From contig JAHRBS010000004.1 of assembly GCA_024305745.1 (NCBI GenBank), positions 992,001-1,056,000 of the forward strand: a DNA stretch of 64,000 nucleotides, written 5' to 3'. Position numbers and translations under genes: made by a program. Origin of the DNA: Polyporus tsugae (taxonomy: Eukaryota; Basidiomycota; Agaricomycetes; Polyporales; Polyporaceae). The notes below the pieces were generated by a model. The model had not been told where the DNA came from. It made no database searches and saw only the letters and a program-made list of their open reading frames with translations. Shown here piece by piece: positions 33,330 to 45,287 of this stretch; the stretch's first letter is position 1, and each line of letters opens with the position of its first letter.

Positions 33330-34139
33330 ATGGCCACACCCACCTCCTTCGATGTCTCCAAATACGATGGAAAACTCGCGCAGGAAGGGCTCTGCTTTGT
33401 AGCCAATGCCCGCATCTACTACGATCTTCTTGAGGCGCAAGGTGTCGCGCACAAGATCCACTGGATCACAATCCTCAACAAGTTGACCGGTGGCGCTGCT
33501 GAGTGGGCCGGCCCATACATCGTCACAGTGGCCAGCGGCAATGTTGCGTGGTTGGACTTTGCGGCCTTTGAAGGGTCGTTCAAGGCGCACTTCTGCACTG
33601 CGAACGACAAGGAAGCGGCCATCGCAGAACTCACCAAACTCTGCAAGGCTTCGCATCGGCTTGGCACCGTCAAGGACTATACCAGTCAGTTCAACGCCAT
33701 CGCTGCTCGCACCAGGTTTGGCGATGCAGACAAATGCGAATGATACCGCACGGCGCTCCCTTACAAGATCAAGGACACCTTCGCGACCACAGCGCACGAC
33801 ATCTTGGACCTCGCCAAGATCCAGAAAGTTGCGCTGCAGATGGACCAGCAACTTGCCGTGCGCGAGGAGGAATGGCTGAAGCAATTTGGATGGAAGAAGA
33901 AGGGCAAAAAGGCAGCGGCCTCTGGTTCAGGCAAGAAGAAGTTTGATGGAGAGTGCTGGAACTGCGGCGAGAAAGGACATCCCGCGTTCCGCTGCCCAAA
34001 GCCCAAGGTTGAGGGCCAACGGGCTGCCTCTTCTTCCTCATCCAGTACCGACGAGCTCACGACACTCAAGGCCCAGCTCAAGGCAATGGAGGAGAAGATT
34101 GCCACCCTTACGGTGGTCGATAAGAAAGAGGGTTTTTGA
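33330..34139 (+). pseudogene. Gypsy-A gag (plus copy), one nonsense codon
   Basis: Gag nucleocapsid protein beginning MATPTSFDVSKYDGK. Retrotransposon-gag blocks (GGAAEWAGPYI, AFEGSFKAHF) are followed by a basic region and a CCHC zinc knuckle (CWNCGEKGHPAFRC) near 33,958-33,999, then a coiled-coil-like tail (LKAQLKAMEEKIATL). A TGA at 33741-33743 replaces the Trp codon of the minus copy. The frame is also open upstream of the Met through a Ser/Pro-rich stretch with two stops (33,190-33,230), so the original start may lie further 5'. The stop at 34137 lies on a T5 run where pol continues in the -1 frame. Confidence 0.9.
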
Positions 34140-37100
34140 TTAGAACCGCATTGGACGCTGCACGTGCTGGTTCTTGTAGTAATAGTCGATTTTCTGTACT
34201 GGGTTCGTCATTTGTATATGAAGTAAATCATGATGGTCAACACTTTCATATACCGGTACAGTTAATCAGCAAGCAGCGACATAAGGACATTGTAGCTATG
34301 GTAGATAGCGGTGCTACTACTAAGTTCCTACATAGACGATTCGTAGAACAGAATAGGGTTACGATGAGGAAGTTGGCAAGGCCAATTCCTCTGTATCACA
34401 TTGACGGTTCGGAAAACCGTGATGGTACGATCACAGAGGTTGCCGTGTTGGATATGGCAATCAGAGACCACAGGGAGAAGGTGGTCTTTGTAGTGACGGA
34501 TATAGGAAAAGAGGATGTCATCATCGGCCTGGACTGGCTACGCGAGCACAACCCTGAAGTAGACTGGGAACGTGGCTCGCTACACCTGTCAAGATGTCCA
34601 GAGACATGCCCGGCTAACCAGAGAACCTCTGAACCTGTCGAGATCAAAGCATGTGATACGGAGGTACGGCTTACAGTGCGCCGCGGTCCTCAACAGGCAA
34701 AGAAGGTTAGGAAGGTTGGAAGGGTGCGTGCAGCCGTGATGACTGAGGAGAAGGAGGAGGATAGGCCCTGGCCGCCAGGATTTCTGCCGCAGTGGGATGG
34801 AACTGAGACGTCTCTTCTTGATGCATGGGAGGATGGACAACGCCTTTATGGTGCTCCGCAACTGTTTGCTTCAGCGACGTACACATATTTGCAACAACTC
34901 GCTGAGCAAGAGTACCAGAAGAAGGTAGTCCGCCCCATCAAAGAAATTGTATCTGAGCACTATCACGAATACCTGCATGTGTTCTCGAAAGAGGCGTCCG
35001 AACGTTTGCCAGAACACGGACCCTATGACCATGTGATAGAACTTGTGCCCGATGCAAAGATGTTCCATTCCTGTGTGTACCCCCTATCACCCAGCGAACA
35101 AGGAGAGCTTGACAAGTTTCTCGCTGAGAACTTGGCCAAAGGCTATATTTAAGAGTCAAGTTTACCGATGTCGTCGCCATTCTTCTTTGTCAAGAAGAAG
35201 GATGGTAGCCTATGTCCAGTCCAGGACTATCAGCAACTCAATGAGATCACCATTAAGAACTGTTACCCACTACCATTGGTATCGGATCTGATGGATCAAC
35301 TCAAGAAGGCCAAGTACTTCATAAAGCTCGATATTCGCTGGGGGTACAACAATGTGCGGGTTAAGGCCAGCGATGAGTGGAAGGCTGCCTTTGTGACCAA
35401 CCGAGGGCTGTTCGAGCTGAACGTTATGTTCTTTGGGCTAGCCAATTCGCCCAGCACATTCTCTGCGCTCATGAACAACATCTTCAAGGACCTCATCATA
35501 CTTGGCAAAGTCACTATCTACCTTGATGACATCCTCATATTCACCGACAGTCTTGAGGAACGCCGCACGTTGGTGCACGAGGTCCTGAAATGTCTTAAAG
35601 AGAACGACCTGTTCTGCAAGTCAGAGAAGTGTGAGTTTGAACAGCCTAAGGTGGAATACCTCGGTGTACTCGTCTCGGAGAACTGCGTAGAGATGGACCC
35701 GGTGAAGGTGAAGGGTATCGCAGATTGGCCTGTCCCTCAGAACGCCACAGACGTACGAAAGTTCCGCGGTTTTGCAAACTTCTATTGGCGGTTCATAAAG
35801 GACTTTAGTGCCATCTGCAAACCCTTGGATCGCCTCACGGGCAATGCGCCATGGCAATGGGGAGATGAAGAGCAGTCTGCCTTTGACGAACTCAAGCGCT
35901 GCTTCACCAGAAGCCCTGTCCTGACGATCTATGATCCAGACTGCAACACCCGCATCAAAGTCAACGCATCTGGCTTCACTACGGGCACGGTTCTGTCTCA
36001 GGAGAGGGAAGACATCAAGTGGCACCTCATCGCTTTTCACTCTGAGTCGATGAACAATGCTGAATACAACTATGAGATCTACGACAAGGAGATGCTCACC
36101 ATCATTCGTGCCCTGCAGGCCTGGCGTCACCATCTCGAGGGACTCCCCAGTGTGTTCGAGATCCAGTCGGACCACAAGAACCTCGAGTATTGGCGCACAG
36201 CACAGAACCTCACCCACAGGCAGGCATGATGGGCTCTCTACCTGTCACGATTCGACTTTGTCATCTCGCACAAGCCTGGGACGTCTAATGGTAGGGCCGA
36301 TGCGCTGTCGAGACAGCCCGACCACCAGCACGAGGATGCAGATGACAATCTCAGTCGAGTCTTGTTGCAGCCAGAACATTTCCGGGTACTGGCAGCCAAG
36401 AGAGGGCATCTATTGGTGGTTCCAGAGAAGGCACTGCTTCGACGCATCCGCGAGTGCGGAGAGCGCGAGCAGGAGGTTGTGGAGGCACTCAGTAAGCTGG
36501 ACAAACTTGGCCCAGCGCGTCTTCAGAATGACTTGGTGGACTGGAACAGTGAGCAAGGCCTGCTACTGTACCGAGGCAAAGTCTATGTCCCCAAGGACAA
36601 CGCGCTGCGCGCTGAGATTGTACTTATCCACCACGACCTCCCGCCTGCTGGACACCCTGGGCAGTCAAAGACATTGGATTTGGTCACACGAAACTACTGG
36701 TGGCTGGGTATGGCAAAGTTCATCAAGGATTACGTTGAGACCTGCGACACCTGTCGCCGTGGCAAGGGTTCGCATGCCAAACCGCACAGTCCTCTTCAAC
36801 CAAATGGAATTCCTGATGGCCCGGGTCAGATTGTGACGTGTGACTTCATCACTGGACTCCCAGAGGTGGATGGATACAACGCGCTTCAGCTCATCGCTGA
36901 ATGGCATGGAAAGATGATGCATCTTATTCCTTGCACCGAGGAGATCAACGCAGAAGGAGCTGCTGACAACTTCATCCGAGAACATTTTTGTCTTCACGGG
37001 CTGCCACGGAAGATCATCTCTGATCGTGGGCCCCAGTTCTCAAGCAAGCTCTTCCGCACCGTACTCAAGGGACTCGGCATAGAAAGTGCAATGTCCACAG

Positions 37101-37581
37101 CCTACTACCCGCAGACAGATGGGCAATCAGAACGATGGAACCAGGAGATAGAGGCGTACCTTCATATGTTCTGCTCACGGCACCGCGATGACTGGGTCAA
37201 GTGGCTGCCAATTGCAGAGTTCGCCTTTAACTTGCACCAGCACTTGTCAATGGGTTATTCGCTGTTCTACCTCATGTACGGCTACGAACCCCAGTTCCAC
37301 ATTCCAATGTTGCCTACGGCAGTGCCTGCAGCTGATGAACGCTGGGAGGAGTTGCGACAGGTGCAAGAGGATGCAACCGCGGCCTTAACTCTAGCAGCTG
37401 AGCGGATGAAGGAGTACTATGATTGGTATGTCCATGACGCTCCAGAGTGCAAGGAAGGCCAGAAGGTGTGGCTCGACATGAGGAACTTCCGTGTTCCTGG
37501 AGTCTCTCGGAAACTGGTGGATTGGTACACTGGCCCGTATCCGGTTGTACGCAAGATGGGCAATCTGGCTTATGAGCTCAG
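34133..37581 (+). pseudogene. Gypsy-A pol (plus copy), two nonsense codons, 3' truncated
   Basis: Order protease - RT - RNase H - integrase, the Ty3/gypsy order, all in one frame shifted -1 from gag. Protease DSGA at 34304-34315; RT active site YLDD at 35519-35530; RNase H region around 35,900-36,230; integrase zinc-binding region (HHDLPPAGHPG, CDTCRRGK, about 36,630-36,770) and DDE core (CDFITGLPE, SDRGPQFSS, QTDGQSERWNQE, to about 37,145). Nonsense codons are TAA at 35150-35152 and TGA at 36227-36229, both also in the minus copy. The frame is cut by the Copia-2 LTR right after NLAYEL. Confidence 0.92.
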
Positions 37582-38008
37582 TGTTGAAGTCGGTGCTGTA
37601 GCGCGCGCTGCTTTGACCGCGCCAAGTCCCGCTTCGCACCATACATACTGCGTACTGTACCCTACCCTCTGGTATTTTCCACATCACTAGATTCTGCGTT
37701 CTCATAGAGATATACCATACTCTTACTCAATGACTCGGTTTAGTGTAGATCTGATCCCCTCTCTAGAGTGGACTCTACCTTAGGCACTTCTCGTCCTTTC
37801 AGCGCCAGAACGGCGCCAGTTCGTGTAGGATCATGTAAGCTACCTAGCACGTGCTCAGTGCGCTGTCACCTCGCCTCTGTCGAGCTCTGTGGTCCTTAGA
37901 CTTCTTAGAGCTCGACTTAGGTGAGTACTTTAGTTTCCTATCAATGATAGACTTCTTAGAGCTTGACTTAGGCCATTGTGACCGCTCTGAGGCGCACTGC
38001 AGCCAACA
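37582..38008 (+). repeat. Copia-2 5' LTR (427 bp)
   Basis: Starts TGTTGAAGTCGGTGCTG and ends GCAGCCAACA, with two copies of the 51-bp repeat. It carries the 5'-type variants (ccctctggtatt, cactagattctgcg, tctcatagag) shared with the 5' LTR of Copia-1. Confidence 0.94.
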
Positions 38009-38230
38009 GGTTATGAGCCCTGCGCTCTGACTGCCTCAAGACGTCCATCCCTGCCTGTCCAATCGCTCTACAGCCTCCCCTAGCCTCCCTTCCATCTCTG
38101 CATCCTCTGCTTGTCTCAATCTTCGCTCTGGGACCCTCTTTCCATCTTTCCTCGCCCCTGCACTCAGTTTTCGTCCCCTCGCTTCGTCGCTTCACTCACT
38201 CGTCGCGTGCCACGTCACCACCCCTCCACC

Positions 38231-41200
38231 ATGGCGCCACCCGCTGCAACCTTCCCCAAGCTCTCCAATCGCAACTACCAGCAATGGCGACTCGACATGG
38301 AGGCCAGGCTTCGCATCCTCGGTGCCCTGCACATCATCCAGGGTACTGAGACCAGGCCTGCCTTCGTCGCACCCCTGGACGCTGGAGAACGACGTGATTT
38401 GCGCGATTTCGACAACAGGGTGGATTTGGCAGCTGGGGAGCTATGGAGTTGTGTGGAGAGGGAGCAGCAGACACACCTGGAGGCCATCAGGGACGATCCT
38501 GTTGCCATGTGGGCGAAGCTGGAGTCTGTGCACATGCAGAAGCGACCAGGTACGAGGTTTAATACCTACAATGCGCTCCTGAGCCTCTGCAATAGTGAGG
38601 ACGAGTCCCTGTCCTCCCTATCGATGCGAGCAGTCCAGCTCAAGTCAGACATGAAGGCCCTTCGTCCTGCCACCTTCTCCATCACCCAGCTCGACGATGA
38701 GCTCGTCCTCATGGCCCTCATCCGTGCCCTGCCTGTGGAATACACCTCCCTGCGCCAGACCCTGCTCCTCGATGACTCCCTGATGCTGGACAAGCTCCAG
38801 GAGATGTTCATTGCGCTCGAAAACCAGCCTGGTGCCTTGTCGTCGACCCCAGCCCTCTCCAATGTCGCGTCGCAGGTCTCCTGCACGTTCTGTGGTCGCC
38901 CCAACCACTCCGAGGACCAGTGCTTCAGCAAACGCGATGCCAGCGCAAAGGCGAAGGACAGGACGACCCAGCGCACCCAGTTGCGCTCCCAGCGTGGCCA
39001 GCGCAAGCAGGAAGCCTCCGAGGCCTCCAGCTCATCGAACACGGCATCTGGGACACAGACCAAACCCCAGGAGTCCGCTGGGGCGGCTACTGTGAGTGCT
39101 GGTTGTGCCTCTGCCCTCCTCTCTGCCTCAGATCGCTCATCCAGGGGCTCAGGATCCGCTCCCAGCGCGCACCTGATGCGATTTGCAAGCCCTGCCTTGC
39201 TGGCAAGCTCAATCGCCATCCCATCCCTCGCTTTGCCTCCAGGAGGTTCGTTCGCCTGGCCCTGGTCCACACCGACCTCAAGGGCAAGCTCCCAGTGCGC
39301 ACTGCTGAGGGCTACCAGTACTGGATGGTCTTTGTTGACGATGCGACGTGATTCTGGGCCATGGCTTACCTCAAGCTCAAGAGCGACGCCTTTGCTGCGT
39401 TTAAGGCATTCAAGGTGTATGCTGAGAACTGCCTAGGCCTGCGCATCAAGGCCACACGCGACGACAAGGGTGGCGAGTACATGGGCCAGGAGTTCATCGA
39501 CTACTGCGCAGAACGAGGCATCCACAAACAGCACACAGAACCAGACGAGCCCCACCAGAATGGTGTTGCAGAGCGAGCTAACAGGACGATATCTGAGGGC
39601 GCCACCGCTCTCCTTGCACAGGCCAAGCTGCCTCCTTCGTTCTGGGGCCATGCTGTCTCTACCTTTGTCCACACACGCAACCGCATGCCCACCTCTGTGC
39701 TTGATGGTGGCATCCCCTACACTGCTTGGAAAGGCGATGGGTGCAAGCCTGACGTGTCCTACTTCCGCGTCTTTGGGTGCCTGGCCTATGTCCTTATTCG
39801 CAAGAAGGATCGCAAAGCACTGCAGCCACACACAAGGAAGTGTATCTTTATTGGCTACCCGGAGGGCACAAAAGCCTGGTGATTCTGGGACCCTGCTGCG
39901 AAGAAGATCATCATCTCGTCGCATGCTGTGTTTGACGAACAGTGCTTCCCTGGCAACTCGCCCTTCATCAACGTCTTTGGCCTGCCCCTCGACGATATGG
40001 ACGTCCCTGGAGCGCCCTCTGACGCAGCTGCACCACCTCAGGACGATGCCCCAGATGTGCCAGAGCTGCATGATCAGGGGGGAGATGACGACTGGGATGA
40101 TCCTGCACCTCCTGCACCTCCTGCGCCGCAAATCGCACCCCCACCAGCTGCACCACCGCGTCAGCAGTCCCCACAGTGTTCACCATCTCCACCTGCGCCT
40201 TTGCCTCCTCGTGCGCAACCTCCTGCGCCTCCACAGGCTCCTCCACGGGCTCCAGCGATCGCTCATGCACCTCCATCACCGCCTCCTGCCCCTGCAGTTC
40301 ATCCTCGGGCACCATCAATCCACCAGCAGGCCCAAGGCGACGGTGGCTTCAGGCCCTACCCTGCACTTGCTCGCAAACAGCTCCCATCGCGCTCTTCTCG
40401 CTACCAGGGTTCCCTCAACAACAGAGAGCTTGAACGCCAGAACCTCATTCCACAGCGTCTTTGCATTCGCTCTGCATCACCTGCTCCACCTGCTGCATCG
40501 CCTGAACCACCACAGCGCGACTCCTCCTCACCAGATCCCCTTATCGACGCACCAGTTGACGACCAAGCTCCCCCACCTCGTGCCAATCCCTTCGCTCCTC
40601 GCTCCATGTCGCCCCCACCGAGTCCCACGTCCTCAGACGACGAACTCGACTGCCTAGGTCGCGACGATGGCAGTGACAAAGACGCACTCTATGCGATGAT
40701 GGCTGGCATCGAGGACATCTACTCTGGCCAGCACTACGACTACCTGACATACGATGAGGCCCTCAAGGTCGCATTCGAGTCTGTGGTCGAGCATGCGTCA
40801 AAGGCGAACCAGGAGCACTTGGGTGAGCCCAGGTCGATCGCAGAGGTCATGGAACTCGATGCAGATGAGCGTGCCAGGTGGCTCAAGGCTGCCCAGGATG
40901 AAATCCAGTCCCTCGTCGAGAATGGCACCTTCGAACTCGTCCTCCTCCCTCCAGGTCGCAAGGCTATTGGCTCCCGCTGGGTCTTCCGTGTCAAGCGCAA
41001 TGCAGACGGCTCCATCGAGCGGTACAAGGGTCGCCTCGTCGCCAAGGGCTTCTCCCAACGCCCTGGCTTCGAGTACAACGAGACCTTTGCTCCTACACCA
41101 AAGTGGGCGTCGATTCGAGCTATCCTCGCTCTCGCTGGGCTTGAGGACCTCGAGCTTGAGTCGGTGGACATCTCCTCTGCCTACCTCAACGGCGAGCTCA

Positions 41201-42390
41201 AGGAGGAGGTCTACATGCGCCAGCCTGAGGGCTTTGAGGACAAGACTCCTGAGTGGGTGTGGCGCCTTCGCAAGGCTCTCTATGGCCTCAAGCAGGCTGG
41301 CCGCTGCTGGCATGAAAAGCTCGACGAGGTGCTTGGCAAGCTGGGCTTTGAGCGGCTGACCTGCGAGCACAGTGTCTGGGTCTACCTGCACAATGGGGTG
41401 CGTCTCATCATCCCTGTCTTCGTCGACGACATCACCATTGCTGGCAAGGACAAGGCTGCAATTCAGCGTGTCAAGGACGACCTGCGCAAGCACTTCAAGC
41501 TGCACGACCTGGGTCCAACGTCATGGCTCCTGGGTGGCAAGATTGAGCGCGACCGCTCCAAGCGTTCCCTGTCAATCTCGCAGCGCCAGTATGCCCTCGA
41601 TATTCTCGAGCGATATGGCTTCACCAACTGCGACCCAGTCAGCACCCCCATGGACCCTGGCCTCCGTCTCAGCGCAGACATGGCTCCAAAGTCGAAGGCA
41701 GACATCCGCGACATGCAGGACATTCCCTATGGCCAAGCGGTTGGTTCTCTCTTCTACCTCGCCGTTGCAACGCGCCCAGACATTGCTCGCACTGTTGGCA
41801 ACCTCGCACGCTTCTCCCAGAACCCTGGCATTACGCACTGGAAGGCAGTCAAGCACCTGTTCCGCTACATCAAGGGCACACTCGACTACAAGCTCACCTA
41901 CTCCCCCTCGTCTGAGCTAGAGCTCTTCACCTCCTACACCGATGCAGACCACACTGGCTGCCCTGACACAGGTTGCTCGACCTCTGGCTATGTGATTAAG
42001 ATGGGCACAGGTGCGATTTCCTGGTCGAGTCGTCTTCAGTCCCTTGTCGCTCTGTCCACCACAGAGGCAGAGTTCATCGCTGCTGTCTCCTGTGGCCAGG
42101 AGATCCTCTGGTTGTGCAATCTGTTCACAGAGTTTGGGTTTGATGTTTCCTCTGCCTCGAAGCTTCGCATTGACAACCTGTCTGCACTGTCTGTGGCGAA
42201 GAACCCTGAGCACCATGGGCGGATGAAGCACCTTGATCTGCGCTTCTACTGGCTGCGAGATGAGGTGGCCAAGGGTTGGATTGAGGTCGTCCATCTGTGC
42301 ACCTCACATATGCCAGCAGACATCCTTACCAAGTCACTGCCCAGGCCAAAGGTGCTTGAGATGGTGAAGATGCTTGGATTGGGGACTTGA
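38231..42390 (+). pseudogene. Copia-2 gag-pol, protease deleted, frameshifted
   Basis: Gag and zinc knuckle (CTFCGRPNHSEDQC) are intact from the ATG at 38,231; the stop seen in Copia-1 gag is absent here. At 39135-39142 the sequence jumps to the integrase region: 517 bp present in Copia-1 (17,756-18,272) are missing. That removes the DTGAS protease and part of the pre-integrase domain and shifts the frame. The deletion ends are 8-bp direct repeats (gctcgtcc/gctcatcc). Nonsense codons follow at 39349-39351 and 39880-39882, the latter shared with Copia-1. The integrase Glu (codon 39571-39573) is intact. RT and RNase H (to 42390) are almost identical to Copia-1. Confidence 0.93.
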
Positions 42391-42405
42391 CTAGTCAGGG
42401 GGGAG

Positions 42406-42832
42406 TGTTGAAGTCGGTGCTGTAGCGCGCGCTCCTTTGACCGCGCCAAGTCCCGCTTTGCACCATACATACTGCATACTGTACCCTACCCTTTGGTATT
42501 TCCCACATCGCTAGATTCCGCGTTCTCACAGAGATATATCATACTCTTACTCAATGACTCGGTTTAGTGTAGATCTCATCCCCTTTCTAGAGTGGACTCT
42601 ACCTTAGGCATTTCTGGTCCTTTTGGCGCCAGAACAGCGCCAGTTTGTGTAGGATCATGTAAGCTACCTAGCACGTGCTCAGTGTGCTGTCACCTCGCCT
42701 CTGTCGAGCTCTGTTGTCCTTAGACTTCTTAGAGCTCGACTTAGGTGAGTACTTTAGTTTCCTGTTAATGATAGACTTCTTAGAGCTCGACTTAGGCCAT
42801 TGTGACCCCTCTGAGGCGCACTGCAGCCAACA
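42406..42832 (+). repeat. Copia-2 3' LTR (427 bp)
   Basis: Starts TGTTGAAGTCGGTGCTG right after tcaggggggag and ends GCAGCCAACA. It carries the 3'-type variants (ccctttggtatt, cgctagattccgcg, tctcacagag) shared with the 3' LTR of Copia-1. Confidence 0.94.
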
Positions 42833-44055
42833 TATCTACCATACGCATTCTCACTAGCGGACAACTGTCCCCTTTGAAGAAGGTGAAGCACAAGATTGGT
42901 TACGGATCAGCATTGTCGTCGGACTCAGGAGGAGATGGTGGAGATAAGACGCCCAGCAATGCAATAAAGTGTCTCTGTTTATTGGAGAACAACAAGAACA
43001 ACATTGAAATGAGAGGTACTAATTGACCTTAGGTCTTAGTCATCTGCCTACCATCTGTTGACAAGTTCACCATCATCTACTATTATATATTGCATCAGAT
43101 TGTACTACAATTCTGCATATGTCTACTATGTGAGATATTGAAACTCCCCAACCCCCAGCTTGCTCACTGTCATATCAACCGCTGATACTTGCAAAGCATA
43201 TGCTCCACTATGATTGGGTCAAATTGAATCAACACCTGCTCATCCTGTGTGAGATGTCCTTGAAGAATTTGTCCATCAAGAATGGTGCCAGAGAGTTGAG
43301 GAGGGAACTAGGAAGAGGGGACTTGGAGATTTGACAAGAGAGTGCCAGTTCTCAGAAAAGCAGATAAAAGTTGGGATCTGTTTGCACCAGAGACTGAGGG
43401 GGTGTAGAATTAACTGGTTGTTTAGGATGGACAAGTGGTGTAAGGAGTTTGATACATTGAAGTATTTACAAGAGCTGTCCAGAATAGTTCTTAAGAGGCA
43501 TGAGAGTGGGTGCAAAGAGCCTGGTGCAATAATTAATGAGCAATAGACAATTTGTGTTCCTTCAATTAAAACCTGCATATACAATATATATTCATATGTT
43601 GTGTCCCTTTATCTTCCTGCACAAGCTCTCTGTATTTTTTAAATAGTCTATTGGCCTTTAGTGGTGATAGAGCTGATAAACTATGACTTGCACCTGAAGA
43701 TATTTCTTTGATCTCTTATGACAAGGGGATAAGAGAGGGGAATTTATTATATGTACCCTTTCTCTTACTGTTCTAGAATTACAGCTGATGCTGTTTTACC
43801 CTTGCATTTTACAAGTTGTGCATGTCCTCATAATGTCCTCACCCTAGCTTTGTATATAATATATAAGACATGTGTTCTTGCATCTATAGTCTAAAAAAAC
43901 TTGCCTAATATATGACATTATATGAGCACTTAATCTAGTCTCATGTTCATTTTAGCATTCACCACACTCTATTTAGAAGAGCATCTGCACATCTAAGAAT
44001 ATGCATCATGTAAATCACATTTATAAAGCATATATATAGGAGATGAGTAAAACTA
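42833..44055 (+). other. Unassigned region with two coding-like fragments
   Basis: Mostly AT-rich without a recognisable gene. Two short stretches look protein-coding but are not identified. One at 42,843-43,013 (plus, KKVKHKIGYGSALSSDSGGD) ends at a GTACTA that could be a splice donor. The other at 43,253-43,546 (plus, 97 open codons) is rich in Trp, Arg, Glu and Lys (QEWCQRVEEGTRKRGLGDL, CRINWLFRMDKWCKEF, HESGCKEPGAIINEQ). They may be exons of one decayed mobile gene. From 43,550 to 44,055 I see nothing. Confidence 0.35.
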
Positions 44056-45287
44056 TTAAGGCGGATAGTAAGCACCAAAAGCTGTGTCCTTTCCCCAATA
44101 AAGCGGCTTGTCCTTCAAAAGACGTAGAGATGTTTGAGGAAAGAACATTACAGTAGAAATGCGACCTAGAGTCAAACCCTCATCCAAGGTCTGAGGGCCT
44201 TCTGGTATTTTCCACTCTGAGACATGATGTGGTAGTGCTCCTGAAAAGCTGATGAGCACATCTCCTGGAGCATATCTGAAAAAAGAAATATTAGTCTTAG
44301 ACTTGAAGTAAACAAGTACAACATAAACCTAAAGTCTGCTTGAAGTATAGGGATCTCCATATGTCCTCCTTCAAAGCATCCCATGGGAAAGGTTGCTGTT
44401 GGACCACCATCTTTCATATCAAAATGGATCTGGACATCCAACTTGTAGACAATAGCGCGTCCAATCCATGGTCCAGGATCTTCAGTGTACCAGACTCCAG
44501 CATCAAAAGCTGCACGGTATTCCTCGTAATGCTCTGGAAAAGCATGCTTGAAGAGTTGGGCTAGAAAAATAGCAAGTGGACGCGTGGCCTAGAAGTACTT
44601 GCAGACAGCTGCTGCTGCAATGCTACCATGGACCATATCTGCTGAGACATTTAAAGGCTATTGACTAGTGAGTAGAATTTTAATATAGCTAAGGTGGACA
44701 GCTTACACAATTTTCATGACCTTGTTGTGTCCAAGCATGAACAAGATGATGGACACCAATACGCTCCATGAAGTCACCACGGCGTATAACATATGTGTCA
44801 ACGATGCCATGGTCAGCATCATGGTGGATGTCCCGAGTAGGAACATAGGGCCGCAGCTAACTGGAGAGCCACTGAACATCCAGAGGATGAACTTGCACTC
44901 CTGAAGGGATTATGTAATGTACAAAAATGGAATGAATCTATTTTTACAGAATCATGATGCAATGTAAGCTTCAGCTCAGCACCCGGACTGCTACCGCTGG
45001 TTGTACAATGGCTTGCATTGCTCCTTTCGCTGACAATCGAACAGAACAAGGTCGGGAATAGTGGCACCTCGAAGCATGTTGTGAAGCTCTGCTGCTCTAG
45101 TGGGTGGCTGCCATGACACGACTGGGGAGTTGCCAAGTTTGAGTGGTCCGAGGTCATCAATGGAGTCTGTGGATGAATCAGGACTTGGGGTAGCTGGAGG
45201 CAGTGGTGGTGAGGTCTCAGCACGGCGTAATTCCTGAGGAACAGGAGAAGGTTCTAGTGGACCGAAAGAAGTATCTCCCAGCACCAT
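44056..45287 (-). pseudogene. Decayed TET/JBP-type 2-oxoglutarate dioxygenase gene
   Basis: Minus-strand exons show a double-stranded beta-helix dioxygenase pattern. After the block WIGRAIVYKLDVQIHFDMKD comes an HxD motif (HFD), then GGPTATFPMGCFEGGHMEIP. A GT..AG intron (44276-44328) follows, and then YAPGDVLISFSGALPHHVSEW with a candidate distal His and GRISTVMFFP with a candidate 2OG-binding Arg, ending at 44056. Upstream (44,650-44,880) a matching frame (VHPLDVQW, LRPYVPTRDIHHDADHG, YVIRRGDFMERIGVHH) is broken by a stop. Two more in-frame stops lie near 44,580-44,600. The Pro/Ser-rich frame at 44991-45287 may be the N-terminus. TET/JBP enzymes oxidise 5-methyl groups on DNA bases, and fungal expansions are known to travel with transposons. 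The family call is from motif order, with moderate certainty. Confidence 0.55.

Larger units (their letters stand above)
32376..37581 (+). mobile_element. Gypsy-A plus copy, truncated Ty3/gypsy chromovirus
   Basis: Contains the 5' LTR (32376-32812), a leader, gag (33330-34139) and pol up to the integrase C-terminus, then is cut at 37,581 by Copia-2. Its chromodomain and 3' LTR are not found beyond Copia-2. The internal part is nearly identical, in inverted orientation, to the copy at 47,122-53,077. Confidence 0.93.
37582..42832 (+). mobile_element. Copia-2, Ty1/copia LTR retrotransposon (5,251 bp)
   Basis: Same family as Copia-1, with LTRs at 37582-38008 and 42406-42832, a primer-binding site at 38009 and a polypurine tract before the 3' LTR. 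It is 466 bp shorter than Copia-1: a 517-bp internal deletion, partly offset by the full-length 5' LTR. It interrupts the Gypsy-A plus copy on its left, but its right flank (tatct) neither matches the left flank (ctcag) nor continues Gypsy-A. Confidence 0.95.
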
